The notes under the pieces were generated by a model. That model did not search any database and had not been told where the DNA came from. It saw only the letters and a list, made by a program, of their open reading frames with translations. From NCBI RefSeq assembly GCF_041261445.1, contig NZ_JBGCCU010000013.1, positions 186,001-250,000 on the forward strand: a DNA stretch of 64,000 bases, in the 5' to 3' direction. Position numbers and translations under genes: made by a program. The DNA comes from Catenulispora sp. EB89. Its GTDB lineage: Bacteria > Actinomycetota > Actinomycetes > Streptomycetales > Catenulisporaceae. Of this stretch, positions 24,428-33,811 are shown one piece after another. Numbering within the stretch: position 1 is the first letter of the stretch; each line of letters begins with the position of its first letter.

Positions 24428-25084
24428 TCATCCCTTCCAGGCTTCGACGGCTTGAAAAATCGGGGTGGACCCGGACACCAGTTCGAGGGTCTGGTGGACG
24501 GCCGCGTGCTGTTCGATGACCTCGGCGAGGACGTTCGCGACGTCGACGCGCGGGACCGTGCCGCGACCGGTGTGCGGGACGAGGTGCACCAGTCCCAGGC
24601 CCGGCGTGTTCACCAGGCCGCCGGGTCGGATGATGGTCCAGTCCAGGTCGCGGCGCCGGAGATCGTCTTCGGCCTTGGTTTTCGCGTCGATGTAGGCCAC
24701 CCAGGTCGCGTCGGAGCCGGGCGCCGCGGGCGCCCCGGCGCCCATCGAGGAGATCTGCACGAAGCGCCGCACCCCGGCCAGCTCGGCGGCGTCGGCCAGC
24801 AGCACCGAGCCCCCGAGGTCGACGGTGTACTTCCGCTCGGCCGAGCTCCCGGCGCCGGCGCCGGCCGCGAACACCACGGCGTCGGCGCCGCGGATGACCT
24901 CGGCCAACGACTCGGCGGTGGCGCTCTCCAGATCGAACACGACCGGCTCGGCCCCGGCGGCCACCAGATCGTCGGCACCGTCGGGGCGGCGCAGCAGCCC
25001 CTGCACGGTGTGCCCGTCAACACTCAGCCGCGCCTCCAGCAACAGAGCGATCTGTCCGTGGCCGCCCGCAATCACGATTCGCAT
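24428..25084 (-). CDS. Atypical SDR / NAD(P)H-binding protein
   Basis: A 218-residue Rossmann-fold protein with MRIVIAGGHGQIALLLEARL (GxxGxxG-like nucleotide motif), a conserved VVFAAGAGAGSS after the fourth strand, RFVQISSMGAG, YIDAKTKAEDDLRRRDLDWT and TIIRPGGLVNTPG. This is the pattern of YwnB/NmrA-like atypical short-chain dehydrogenases, which often lack the classic Tyr-x-x-x-Lys and serve as redox sensors or flavin reductases. It lies 65 bp after the next reductase gene and 4 bp before the aldo/keto reductase gene on the minus strand. Confidence 0.88.
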   Translation of the reverse strand: MRIVIAGGHGQIALLLEARLSVDGHTVQGLLRRPDGADDLVAAGAEPVVFDLESATAESLAEVIRGADAVVFAAGAGAGSSAERKYTVDLGGSVLLADAAELAGVRRFVQISSMGAGAPAAPGSDATWVAYIDAKTKAEDDLRRRDLDWTIIRPGGLVNTPGLGLVHLVPHTGRGTVPRVDVANVLAEVIEQHAAVHQTLELVSGSTPIFQAVEAWKG

Positions 25085-25149
25085 GCGTCCTCCCTATCCC
25101 ACCCGGGCGCGGTGCGGGAGGTCGAGACGACCGTTCGGACCAGAAACCC

Positions 25150-26166
<1,017 letters not shown>

Positions 26167-26254
26167 GGGTTGCTCCAGGAGAGTGAGGGGTGGGGGATAC
26201 AAGATGATGAGCGCGAGCGGTTGGGTCCGGTCTGCTCATCGTCGCCGACGGGCA

Positions 26255-26283
26255 CCGGCGCTGCCACTGCTCGGCAGCGCCGG
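26255..26283 (-). terminator. Perfect 11-bp hairpin after the DJ-1/PfpI gene
   Basis: CCGGCGCTGCC at 26255-26265 pairs with GGCAGCGCCGG at 26273-26283 around a 7-nt loop. It lies 36 bp past the DJ-1/PfpI stop and upstream of the MDR gene, so it probably separates the two transcripts. Confidence 0.7.
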
Positions 26284-26318
26284 ACGCCGGGACGACCGGC
26301 GCGAGCTCACGGGCAAGC

Positions 26319-27014
26319 TCAGCCGAGCGCCTTCAGCAGCTCGGCCGCCAGCGGCGCGGAGGACATCGGGTTCTGCCCGGTGATCAGGTTCCGGTCCACG
26401 ACCACGTGCGGCGTCCACGGCGCGGCCTTGTCGACCACCACGCCGTCGGCGACCAGGCGGTCCTCCAGCAGCCACTTCGCCTTGTCGGCGAGGCCGCCCT
26501 GGACCTCCTCCTCGTTCGTGAACGCGGCGACGCAGTAGCCGGCGAACGCCGAGGTGCCGTCCGGCGTGTGCGCGGCGAGCAGGGCCGCCGGGCCGTGGCA
26601 GACCACCGCGAGCGGCTTGCCGGAGGCCAGGGCGGTGCTCAGGACGCGGCCGGAGTCGGCGTCCTCGGCCAGGTCCTCCATCGGGCCGTGGCCGCCGGGG
26701 TAGAACACCGCGTCGTAGTCGTCGACCGAGACGTCGGCCAGCGCCACCGGGCTGCGGAGCTCGGTCATCGCCGCGACGGCGTCGGCCATCTGCTGCGCGC
26801 CGTCCTCGCCGCCGGTGAACTGCGCGGACAGGCTGCCGGCGTCCGCGGTGGGGACCACGCCGCCGGGCGTCGCGACCGTCACTTCGTGCCCGGCCGCCTT
26901 CAGCGCCTGGTAGGGCACCACGGCCTCCTCGGCCCAGAAGCCGGTCGGGTGCTTCGTGCCGTCCTTCAGCGTCCAGGAGTCGGCACCGGTCAGAACCATC
27001 AGGATCTTTGCCAT
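26319..27014 (-). CDS. DJ-1/PfpI-family (type 1 glutamine amidotransferase-like) protein
   Basis: A 231-residue protein of the DJ-1/PfpI superfamily. The nucleophile elbow is AVVCHGPAALL with Cys at about 139 followed by His; E30 in GFWAEEAVVPY matches the conserved acidic residue that tunes the Cys. YPGGHGPMEDLAED precedes it. This is the Hsp31-like/glyoxalase III branch, associated with methylglyoxal detoxification. It is divergent from a LysR-type regulator 92 bp away and is therefore a likely target of that regulator. Confidence 0.92.
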   Translation of the reverse strand: MAKILMVLTGADSWTLKDGTKHPTGFWAEEAVVPYQALKAAGHEVTVATPGGVVPTADAGSLSAQFTGGEDGAQQMADAVAAMTELRSPVALADVSVDDYDAVFYPGGHGPMEDLAEDADSGRVLSTALASGKPLAVVCHGPAALLAAHTPDGTSAFAGYCVAAFTNEEEVQGGLADKAKWLLEDRLVADGVVVDKAAPWTPHVVVDRNLITGQNPMSSAPLAAELLKALG

Positions 27015-27060
27015 GCCAAGACGGTAAACCTCATGAACCTATCGAGACCAATGGGCACTC

Positions 27061-27075
27061 CGATAGCGACTATCG
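27061..27075. promoter_or_regulatory. Inverted repeat between LysR and DJ-1/PfpI genes (candidate LysR operator)
   Basis: CGATAG-CGA-CTATCG is a perfect 6-bp-arm dyad in the 92-bp divergent intergenic region (27015-27106), followed by a further AT-rich CGATTTTCCGAT segment. Position and symmetry fit a LysR binding site controlling both directions. Confidence 0.55.
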
Positions 27076-27106
27076 ATTTTCCGATGGATCGCGGTAGCCT
27101 CGGCGC

Positions 27107-28015
27107 ATGGCCGAACCACTGGACCTCAACCAACTGCGCACCTTCCTCGCGGTGCACCGCTCCGGTTCCTTCACCGCCGCGGCGCACCTGCTCGGCCTGT
27201 CCCAGTCGACGGTCACCACACAGATCCGCGCGCTGGAGACCCGGCTGGGCCGCGAACTGTTCGAGCGCCGGGCCCGCGGCGTCGCCCCGCTCCCCTACGC
27301 CGACGACCTCGCCGCGCAGGTCGCCTCGCCGCTGGACCGGCTGTCCGGCCTCAGCGACGACGCCGACACCCCGGCCACCGAGCCGGTCCACCTCGCCGGC
27401 CCCGCGGAGTTCCTGGGCGCGGTCGGCATGGGGCTGGTCGCCCCGCTGATCGCCGCCGGCGTCCAGCTCCGGGTCACCACCGGCCTCACCGACGACCTGC
27501 TCGACGAGCTCCGCGCCGGCCGCCACGACCTGGTGATCTCCACCCGCCGTCCGAACTCCCGGGGCCTGGTCTCAGAGCCCTTCGCCGACGAGGAGTTCGT
27601 GCTCGTGGCGGCGCCGCTGTGGGCCGAAAGACTGAAGGACGCAACCCTTCCGGCAGCACTGGCCGACGTCCCCCTCATCGCGTACGACGCCGACCTCCCG
27701 ATAGTCCGCCGCTACTGGCGCTACGTCTTCAACCAGCGCCTGACCGCCCCGACGCAGCTCACCACGATCCCTGACTTGCGCGGGATCCGCACCGCCGTGG
27801 TGGCGGGCGCCGGCTGGACAGTCCTCCCGAAGTACCTCTGCCGCGCCGAACTCGACAGCGGAGCCCTGATCCTGCTCCACGAGCCCGACGAAGCGCCCCT
27901 GAACACCGCCTACCTGGTGCGCCGGCCCGGCGGTTCGGCCAACCCGCACGTGGCCGAAGTCCGCCGTCATCTCCTCGCCGCGGCGAAGGCGTGGTGGGCC
28001 GATCATGAGTGCTGA
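27107..28015 (+). CDS. LysR-family transcriptional regulator
   Basis: A 302-residue LysR regulator. The winged HTH occupies residues about 5-62 (LNQLRTFLAVHRSGSFTAAA then LLGLSQSTVTTQIRALETRL, GRELFERRARG), with the effector domain after about 90. The C-terminal LYR substrate domain has ELRAGRHDLVISTRRP and a GAGWTVLPKYLC segment. Divergently transcribed from the DJ-1/PfpI gene, the usual LysR-target arrangement. The inducer is unknown. Confidence 0.93.
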   Translation: MAEPLDLNQLRTFLAVHRSGSFTAAAHLLGLSQSTVTTQIRALETRLGRELFERRARGVAPLPYADDLAAQVASPLDRLSGLSDDADTPATEPVHLAGPAEFLGAVGMGLVAPLIAAGVQLRVTTGLTDDLLDELRAGRHDLVISTRRPNSRGLVSEPFADEEFVLVAAPLWAERLKDATLPAALADVPLIAYDADLPIVRRYWRYVFNQRLTAPTQLTTIPDLRGIRTAVVAGAGWTVLPKYLCRAELDSGALILLHEPDEAPLNTAYLVRRPGGSANPHVAEVRRHLLAAAKAWWADHEC

Positions 28016-28030
28016 ATTCGATCACCCCTG

Positions 28031-28060
28031 TTGACACCACCCTCGCCGGGAGAATACTGA
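28031..28060 (+). promoter_or_regulatory. Promoter candidate for the acyl-CoA dehydrogenase pair
   Basis: TTGACA at 28031-28036, an 18-bp spacer and TACTGA at 28055-28060 form a good housekeeping-sigma promoter between the LysR stop (28015) and the GTG at 28093. The -10 overlaps a short dyad (ACTG-AGCGGA-CAGT) that could be a repressor site. Confidence 0.6.
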
Positions 28061-28092
28061 GCGGACAGTTACCGACCGGTTGGAAAGCAAGG

Positions 28093-29301
28093 GTGCCGCC
28101 ATTGATCACCCAGCACGACCTCGAGAACCGCGTCCAGGACTTCCTGGCCGCCCATGATCCCCGCACCACCAGCAAACAGGACTTCCTCCGAGCCCGCTTC
28201 GACGCCGGGCTGGCCTGGCTCCACTATCCCGAAGGCCTCGGCGGGCTGGGGCTGCCGCGTGACCTGCAGCCGGTCGCCGAGAAGGCGTTCGCTGCGGCCG
28301 GCGCGCCCGACAACGACCCCCGGCGTATCGGCATCGGGTTGGGGATGGCCGCGCCGACCATCCTCGCCTTCGGCAGCGACGAGCAGAAGCAGCGCTGGCT
28401 GCGGCCGCTGTGGTGCGGGGAGGAGGTCTGGTGCCAGCTCTTCTCCGAGCCCGGCGCCGGATCCGACCTCGCCGCGCTGGCCACCCGCGCCGTCCGCGAC
28501 AGCGAAGGCGAAGGCGACAGCGCCGACTGGATCGTCAACGGCCAGAAGGTCTGGACGTCCATGGCGCACGAGGCGCGCTGGGCAATCCTGGTCACCCGCA
28601 CCGATCCGGACGTCCCCAAGCACCAGGGCATGACCTATTTCGTCCTGGACATGACCGCCCCCGGCGTCGAGGTACGGCCGCTGCGGCAGCTCACCGGCGA
28701 GGCCGAGTTCAACGAGGTCTTCCTCACCGACGTCCGCATCCCCGACAGCCAGCGCCTCGGCGCGGTCGGCGAAGGCTGGAAGGTCGCGCAGACCACGCTG
28801 ATGAACGAGCGCGTGGCGATCGGCGGCGGGTCCTCGCCGCGCGAGTCGGGGATGATCGGCGTGCTGGCCCAGCGCTGGCGCGACAATCCCGGGGTCCGCG
28901 ACGCCGCGCTGCACGACCGGCTGATGATCCTCTGGGTCGCCGCCGAAGCCGCGCGCCTGACCGCGATGCGCCTGTCCGCGCAGCTCGCGGCCGGCCAGCC
29001 CGGCCCCGAGGGCTCGGCGGCGAAGTACGCCTTCGCCACGCTCAACCAGCAGATCTCCGGCCTGGAGCTGGAACTGCTCGGCGAGGAGGGCCTGCGCTAC
29101 GACGACTGGACCATGCGCCGGCCCGACACCGTCGACTTCGTCGGCCGCTCCCCCGGCTACCGCTACCTGCGGGCCAAGGGCAACTCGATCGAGGGCGGCA
29201 CCTCGGAGATCCTGCTGAACATCATCGCCGAACGCGTCCTGGGCCTGCCCGGCGAGATCCGGGCGGACAAGGACGTCGCGTGGAAGGACCTCCCCCGGTG
29301 A
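28093..29301 (+). CDS. Acyl-CoA dehydrogenase family protein
   Basis: A protein of about 402 residues; the start is taken as GTG 28093 (V/M-PPLITQHDLENRVQDFLA) after an AAGCAAGG site, TTG 28102 being an alternative. An upstream in-frame GTG at 28009 overlaps the LysR stop and lies above the promoter, so it was rejected. The core contains QLFSEPGAGSDLAAL, WIVNGQKVWTSMAHEARWAI and NSIEGGTSEILLNIIAERVL, all standard for FAD-dependent acyl-CoA dehydrogenases. The stop overlaps the next gene's GTG (GTGA), so the two subunits probably form a heteromer, as in actinobacterial steroid/fatty-acyl enzymes. Confidence 0.92.
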   Translation: MPPLITQHDLENRVQDFLAAHDPRTTSKQDFLRARFDAGLAWLHYPEGLGGLGLPRDLQPVAEKAFAAAGAPDNDPRRIGIGLGMAAPTILAFGSDEQKQRWLRPLWCGEEVWCQLFSEPGAGSDLAALATRAVRDSEGEGDSADWIVNGQKVWTSMAHEARWAILVTRTDPDVPKHQGMTYFVLDMTAPGVEVRPLRQLTGEAEFNEVFLTDVRIPDSQRLGAVGEGWKVAQTTLMNERVAIGGGSSPRESGMIGVLAQRWRDNPGVRDAALHDRLMILWVAAEAARLTAMRLSAQLAAGQPGPEGSAAKYAFATLNQQISGLELELLGEEGLRYDDWTMRRPDTVDFVGRSPGYRYLRAKGNSIEGGTSEILLNIIAERVLGLPGEIRADKDVAWKDLPR

Positions 29302-30419
29302 GCGAGGAACTGCTCTACTCAGAGCCCGAAGAAGAGCTGCGCACCGCCGTCGCCGACCTGCTCGCCGACCGCGCGCCGTGGGCCTCGGTGCTGGCCCGGA
29401 CCGAGTCGGCCGAGCCCTACGACGCGGAGCTGTGGAAGGCGCTCGGCACCGGGATCGGCGCGGCGGGACTGCTGATCCCCGAATCGCTCGGCGGCGCCGG
29501 CGCTTCGCTGCGCGAGGCCGCGGTGGTCGCCGAGGAGCTGGGCAAGGCGGTCGCGCCGGTCCCGTTCCTGGGCAACCTGACCGCCACCGCGCTGCTGCTG
29601 GCCGTCCACGACGCCGGCAACGGCACCGCCGCCGCGGCCGACGAACTGCTCCGCCGGATCGCCGCGGGCGAGCAGACGGTCGCCGTCGCGATCCCGTTCA
29701 CGCGCTCGCCGGACACGACGTACAAGGGCCGGGTCTCGGTCACGCCCTGGCCGCCCCGCGAGGATCCGCACGAGGCCCGCGTCACCGGTCGGGTCACGAG
29801 CGTCGCGGACGCGCTGCCGGCCGATGTCCTGCTGGTCCCGGCCGACGGCTCGATCTACGTCGTGCAGGCCTCGGACGCGAAGCGCACGGCGGTGACGTCG
29901 CTCGACATGACGCGCGTCCTGTGCGACATCGAGTACGACGACACCCCCGCCATGCTGCTGACGACGCGCTACGGCGCGCTCCAGAGCGCGCTGCTCAGCG
30001 CGGCGGCGATCCTCGCCTCCGAGCAGTTGGGGCTGGCCGAGCGCTGCCTGGCAACCACGGTCGAGTACGTGAAGACGCGGCACCAGTTCGGCCGCGCGGT
30101 CGGGTCCTACCAAGGCCTCAAGCACCGGCTGGCGCAGCTGTGGGTACAGATCGCGCAGGCCCGCGCAGTCGCGCGCCACGCGGTGTCGGCCACCGGCGAG
30201 GAGCAGGCGATCGCGGTCGCCGTGGCGCAGGCGCACTGTTCGGCGGTCGCGGTTCAGGCCGCCGAGGAGTGCGTGCAGATGCACGGCGGCATCGGCTTCA
30301 CCTGGGAGCACCCCGCGCACCTGTATCTGAAGCGCGCGAAGAGCACGTCGCTCGCGCTCGGCGCTCCTTCGCGGCACCGGCGGCGCCTCGCGGAGTTGGT
30401 GGACCTGCCGGCGAGCTGA
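29298..30419 (+). CDS. Acyl-CoA dehydrogenase family protein (partner subunit)
   Basis: A 373-residue protein starting at GTG 29298, coupled to the previous gene by a GTGA overlap. It has the acyl-CoA dehydrogenase fold (GIGAAGLLIPESLGGAGASL, ILASEQLGLAERCL, YVKTRHQFGRAVGSYQGLKH, QMHGGIGFTWEHPAHLYLKR). The middle beta-domain is short and divergent and the SEPxAGSD-type FAD/substrate motif of its partner is not evident, suggesting a regulatory or half-site subunit. Paired ACAD genes of this type in actinobacteria encode alpha2-beta2 enzymes for bulky side chains; the substrate is not determined here. Confidence 0.9.
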   Translation: MSEELLYSEPEEELRTAVADLLADRAPWASVLARTESAEPYDAELWKALGTGIGAAGLLIPESLGGAGASLREAAVVAEELGKAVAPVPFLGNLTATALLLAVHDAGNGTAAAADELLRRIAAGEQTVAVAIPFTRSPDTTYKGRVSVTPWPPREDPHEARVTGRVTSVADALPADVLLVPADGSIYVVQASDAKRTAVTSLDMTRVLCDIEYDDTPAMLLTTRYGALQSALLSAAAILASEQLGLAERCLATTVEYVKTRHQFGRAVGSYQGLKHRLAQLWVQIAQARAVARHAVSATGEEQAIAVAVAQAHCSAVAVQAAEECVQMHGGIGFTWEHPAHLYLKRAKSTSLALGAPSRHRRRLAELVDLPAS

Positions 30420-30449
30420 GCGCGCCCGGCGGTTGACGACGAGGGCAGG

Positions 30450-31034
30450 TCAGAGCTCATCGGAAGCGGTGAGCTCGGCCTCCGCTCGCAGGTAAACGCC
30501 CCACGCGGTGTCCGTGATCGGAGCGGACTCCTCGCCGTCGGCGCGCGTGGTGACCACGTTGTCGGTGACGATGAGCTGCCAGACGTCGTCCTCCTCCTCG
30601 CCCTCCGCGTCGATGACTCCGTTCACCAGGTGGTCAAACGTGAAGTGGGCGAACTCCGGCGCGTAGTAGCGGCCTTCGACACGGGACTTCAGCTCTTCGG
30701 CAAGGAGCGCGTCCGGCATGAGGAAGTTCCTCACCAGGTACGCCATCCACAGCTCGCCGTCATAGAACTTCTCGATCTGGTTCCACTGGATCCGGCCGCC
30801 GTCGTCCGTCGGCTCCCACTTGCACCACAGCCCGGGCTGCTCGAACCCCGGCTTGTTGTAGTCGCGGATGTCCGGTTCCTCATCCTGGCCCCTAAATCCC
30901 GTACCGCAGTAGTACGGTCCGAGATCCCGGTCCATGCGCCGGGTGCCCGCGAAACGCCGGAGATACGCGATCTCATGCCGGTTCAGCGGCGGCACGACCG
31001 CGACCGCGCCCCGGAAGTCGGTGTTGTAGCCCAT
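30450..31034 (-). CDS. Conserved hypothetical protein, phage/plasmid-like family
   Basis: A 194-residue acidic protein, MGYNTDFRGAVAVVPPLNRH, with MDRDLGPYYCGTGFRG, QPGLWCKWEPTDDG and a conserved FYDGELWMAYLVRNFLMPDA segment. This recalls a small uncharacterised family common in actinobacteria and phages, but I assign no function. No membrane segment or catalytic motif is visible. It begins 11 bp after the TetR gene stop on the same strand and may be cotranscribed with it. Confidence 0.75.
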   Translation of the reverse strand: MGYNTDFRGAVAVVPPLNRHEIAYLRRFAGTRRMDRDLGPYYCGTGFRGQDEEPDIRDYNKPGFEQPGLWCKWEPTDDGGRIQWNQIEKFYDGELWMAYLVRNFLMPDALLAEELKSRVEGRYYAPEFAHFTFDHLVNGVIDAEGEEEDDVWQLIVTDNVVTTRADGEESAPITDTAWGVYLRAEAELTASDEL

Positions 31035-31045
31035 GGGCCCGGAGC

Positions 31046-31702
31046 CTATTCGGAGCCGCCCACAGAGCCGTTCATAGAGCCGCCCACAGCCGGCAGGCTC
31101 AGCGCCTTGATCCAGATCCGGTTCAGCGTCTCCACCAACTTCTCGAACGGCATCGGCACCTTCTGCACGTACGCCACGAAGGCCATCCGCGACACCATCC
31201 CCGACAGCGCGTGCGCCGTCAGCAGCGGATCCAGCTCCGGATCGGCGGCCCCGGCGTCCTGCAACGTCCGGATCATCTTCGCGTTGCGCTGCACGAAGGC
31301 GTTCGCGCGCTCGATCCGCACCGCGCGGAACTCCTCGTCGATGTGCGACACCTGCTCGAACAGGCCCATCAGCTTGGCGTTCTTCTTGTACGCGCGCAGG
31401 TACTCGCGATTGGCGAGGTCGATCAGCTCGCGCGGGTCCGTGACACCGGTCCGGGCGCGCAGGTGCGGGTGCACCATCTCCTCGGTCACCTGCTCGGCGA
31501 CCGCCTGGAAGATCTCCTCTTTGCCCTCGAAGTAGGTGTACAGCGAGCCGGAGGCGACGCCGGCTTCGGCCGAGATGTCGGCCAGCCGGGCGTCCAGGTA
31601 TCCGTCGCGCTCGAACACCACGCGCGCGGCCGCGACCAGTGCGTTCCGCGTGCGGATCCCGCGTGCGCTGCGCGGTGTGACGCGAACCTCAGACTTCACC
31701 AT
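31046..31702 (-). CDS. TetR/AcrR-family transcriptional regulator
   Basis: A 218-residue TetR regulator. The DNA-binding helices are at about 14-60 ([20 protein letters not shown] then [20 protein letters not shown]). A ligand-binding all-helical domain follows. It is divergent from the acyl-CoA dehydrogenase gene at 31759 with only 56 bp between, so it very probably represses the fatty-acyl degradation operon, possibly responding to an acyl-CoA. Confidence 0.94.
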   Translation of the reverse strand: MVKSEVRVTPRSARGIRTRNALVAAARVVFERDGYLDARLADISAEAGVASGSLYTYFEGKEEIFQAVAEQVTEEMVHPHLRARTGVTDPRELIDLANREYLRAYKKNAKLMGLFEQVSHIDEEFRAVRIERANAFVQRNAKMIRTLQDAGAADPELDPLLTAHALSGMVSRMAFVAYVQKVPMPFEKLVETLNRIWIKALSLPAVGGSMNGSVGGSE

Positions 31703-31723
31703 GCCGAAACGCCGTCTCCCTAC

Positions 31724-31752
31724 TTGAACTTGACGCCGACCTCAACTATACC
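31724..31752 (+). promoter_or_regulatory. Promoter of the acyl-CoA operon; probably leaderless
   Basis: TTGAAC (31724-31729), 17-bp spacer, TATACC (31747-31752). The -10 box ends only six bases before the ATG at 31759, so the transcript would begin at or next to the start codon. No Shine-Dalgarno is present. The spacer holds TTGA and TCAA half-sites that may form the TetR operator. Confidence 0.65.
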
Positions 31753-31758
31753 GGAATC

Positions 31759-32967
31759 ATGTTCGTTGTCTCCGACCGCGCGAAGCGCTACCAGGACGAT
31801 CTCCTCGCCTTCATGGACGAGCAGATCTACCCCGCCGAAGAGGTCTACGAGGAGCAGATGCGCGCCTCCGGGGACCCTCATCACCAGCCCGCGGTCATCG
31901 AGGAGCTGAAGACCGAGGCCCGGAAGCGCGGGTTGTGGAACCTCTTCCACCCGCACCCCGAATGGGGCCCCGGGCTCACCAACTTCGAGTACGCGCCGCT
32001 GGCCGAGATCATGGGCCGCAGCCACCTCGCGCCGGAGGCCACCAACTGCGCCGCCCCCGACACCGGCAACATGGAAGTGCTCACGCTCTTCGGGTCCGAG
32101 GCGCACAAGGAGAAGTGGCTCAAGCCGCTGCTGGACGGCGAGATCCGGTCCGGGTTCGCGATGACCGAGCCGGCCGTGGCCTCCTCGGACGCGACCAACA
32201 TCGAGATGCTCATGGTCCGCGACGACGCGCGCGGCGGCTACGTGCTCAACGGCCGCAAGTGGTTCACGTCCAACGCCATGCACCAGAACTGCCGCGTGCT
32301 GATCGTCATGGGCAAGACCGACCCGGAGGCCGAGCCGCACCGCCAGCAGTCGATGATGGTGGTGCCGCTGGACGCGCCGGGCGTCACGATCGTGCGCTCG
32401 CTGCCGGTCTTCGGCTACCAGGACCGCGAGGGGCACGCCGAGATCACCTTCGAGGACGTCTTCGTCCCGGCCGAGGACCTGCTCAAGGGCGAGGGCGAGG
32501 GCTTCGCGATCAGCCAGGCGCGCCTGGGCCCGGGCCGGATCCACCACTGCATGCGCACCATCGGCATGGCCGAGCGCGCGCTGGAACTGATGTGCCGCCG
32601 CGCCTCCGAGCGCGTCACCTTCGGCCGGCCGCTCGCCGAGCGCGCCAACATCCAGGACTGGATCGCCGAGTCCCGGATCGACATCGAGCAGACGCGGCTG
32701 CTGACGCTGAAGGCCGCCTGGATGATGGACACGGTCGGCAACAAGGCCGCGCGCACCGAGATCGCCGCCATCAAGGTCGCGGCCCCGGAGATGGCGCTGC
32801 GCATCATCGACCGCGCGATCCAGGTGCACGGCGGCGCCGGGGTCACCGACGACTTCCCGCTGGCCTGGGCCTGGGCCCACCTGCGGACGCTGCGGCTGGC
32901 CGACGGACCGGACGAGGTCCACAAGCGCTCCATCGCCCGGATCGAACTCGCCAAGTACAAGCACTGA
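31759..32967 (+). CDS. Acyl-CoA dehydrogenase family protein
   Basis: A 402-residue acyl-CoA dehydrogenase: [20 protein letters not shown] (substrate/FAD motif), [40 protein letters not shown], and [20 protein letters not shown] carrying the C-terminal glutamate-less active-site region of long-chain/ACAD10-11-like enzymes. It probably starts without a leader. The stop lies inside the first unit of an 18-bp tandem repeat. It heads an operon with SDR, APH-like, FabG-like, enoyl-CoA hydratase and HAD genes. Confidence 0.94.
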   Translation: MFVVSDRAKRYQDDLLAFMDEQIYPAEEVYEEQMRASGDPHHQPAVIEELKTEARKRGLWNLFHPHPEWGPGLTNFEYAPLAEIMGRSHLAPEATNCAAPDTGNMEVLTLFGSEAHKEKWLKPLLDGEIRSGFAMTEPAVASSDATNIEMLMVRDDARGGYVLNGRKWFTSNAMHQNCRVLIVMGKTDPEAEPHRQQSMMVVPLDAPGVTIVRSLPVFGYQDREGHAEITFEDVFVPAEDLLKGEGEGFAISQARLGPGRIHHCMRTIGMAERALELMCRRASERVTFGRPLAERANIQDWIAESRIDIEQTRLLTLKAAWMMDTVGNKAARTEIAAIKVAAPEMALRIIDRAIQVHGGAGVTDDFPLAWAWAHLRTLRLADGPDEVHKRSIARIELAKYKH

Positions 32968-33031
32968 TCTGTGTTCTAGCACTGATCTGTGTTCTAGCAC
33001 CAATCTGTGTACAAGCACTGATATACAGGAG
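32960..33031. repeat. Four tandem copies of an 18-bp repeat in the acyl-CoA operon
   Basis: AGCACTGATCTGTGTTCT at 32960-32977 is repeated exactly at 32978-32995, then imperfectly at 32996-33013 and 33014-33031. The array contains the acyl-CoA dehydrogenase stop and fills the 76-bp gap before the SDR gene; the last unit carries the SDR ribosome site (CAGGAG). It is noticeably AT-richer than its surroundings. Confidence 0.95.
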
Positions 33032-33043
33032 TCCCCTCAGCTC

Positions 33044-33811
33044 ATGACCAGCCCCCTCATCCCCTCGCTGAACGGCCGCACGGCCATCGTCACCGGCGCT
33101 TCGCGCGGCATCGGCCTGGCGATCGCGCAGACGCTGGCCGCCGGCGGCGCGAACGTCGTCCTCACCTCGCGCACCAAGGAGAACGCCGAGGAAGCCGCCA
33201 AGCAGGTCGAAGGACCCGGCACCGCGGTCGGCTTCCAGGCGCACGCCACCGACGAGGACGCGGCCCGCGCCTGCGTGGCGTTCGCCATCGAGCGCTTCGG
33301 CAGCCTGGACATCCTGGTCAACAACGCCGGCACCAACCCGGCGTACGGCCCGCTGATCGACATCGAGAAGAGCCGCTTCGCCAAGACGCTCGACACCAAC
33401 CTGTGGGGCCCGATCCTGTGGACCTCGCTGGCGGTGAAGGCGTGGATGGGCGAGCACGGCGGCTCGGTGGTGAACACCGCCTCGATCGGCGGCATCCACG
33501 TCGCGCCGAACCTCGGCGTCTACAACGCCAGCAAGGCCGCGCTGATCCACGTCACCAAGCAGCTTGCGCTGGAGCTGGCGCCGAAGGTGCGGGTCAACGG
33601 CGTAGCGCCGGCGGTGGTCCGCACCAAGCTGGCCGCGGCCCTGTTCGAGCGCGAAGAGGAGGTCGCCGGCTCCTACCCGCTGGGCCGCATCGGCGAGCCG
33701 GAGGACGTGTCCTCGGCGGTCGCCTTCCTGGCCTCCGACGCCGCGGCCTGGATCACCGGCGAGACGCTGGTCATCGACGGCGGCGCGCTGCTGGGGCAGG
33801 CCGGTGTCTGA
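33044..33811 (+). CDS. SDR-family oxidoreductase
   Basis: A 255-residue classical short-chain dehydrogenase. TGASRGIGLAIAQTLAAGG near the N-terminus binds NAD(P); NNAGTNP follows; the catalytic Ser (NTASIGG) and YNASKAA Tyr-x-x-x-Lys motif are intact. The C-terminus has GRIGEPEDVSSAVAFLASDA. In this operon it probably oxidises or reduces a beta-hydroxyacyl intermediate. Confidence 0.94.
   Translation: MTSPLIPSLNGRTAIVTGASRGIGLAIAQTLAAGGANVVLTSRTKENAEEAAKQVEGPGTAVGFQAHATDEDAARACVAFAIERFGSLDILVNNAGTNPAYGPLIDIEKSRFAKTLDTNLWGPILWTSLAVKAWMGEHGGSVVNTASIGGIHVAPNLGVYNASKAALIHVTKQLALELAPKVRVNGVAPAVVRTKLAAALFEREEEVAGSYPLGRIGEPEDVSSAVAFLASDAAAWITGETLVIDGGALLGQAGV

Noticed and set aside
28009-28092. Longer start for the first acyl-CoA dehydrogenase at GTG 28009
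   Set aside because: It would overlap the LysR stop and place the -35/-10 promoter inside the coding region.
28410-29297. 669-codon frame across both acyl-CoA dehydrogenase genes
   Set aside because: The first part is an out-of-frame shadow of the first dehydrogenase; the second gene starts at GTG 29298 by GTGA overlap.
32960-33031. CRISPR-like array
   Set aside because: Units of 18 bp are directly adjacent with no spacers and no cas genes nearby. The same reasoning excludes the 20-bp and 8-bp arrays.
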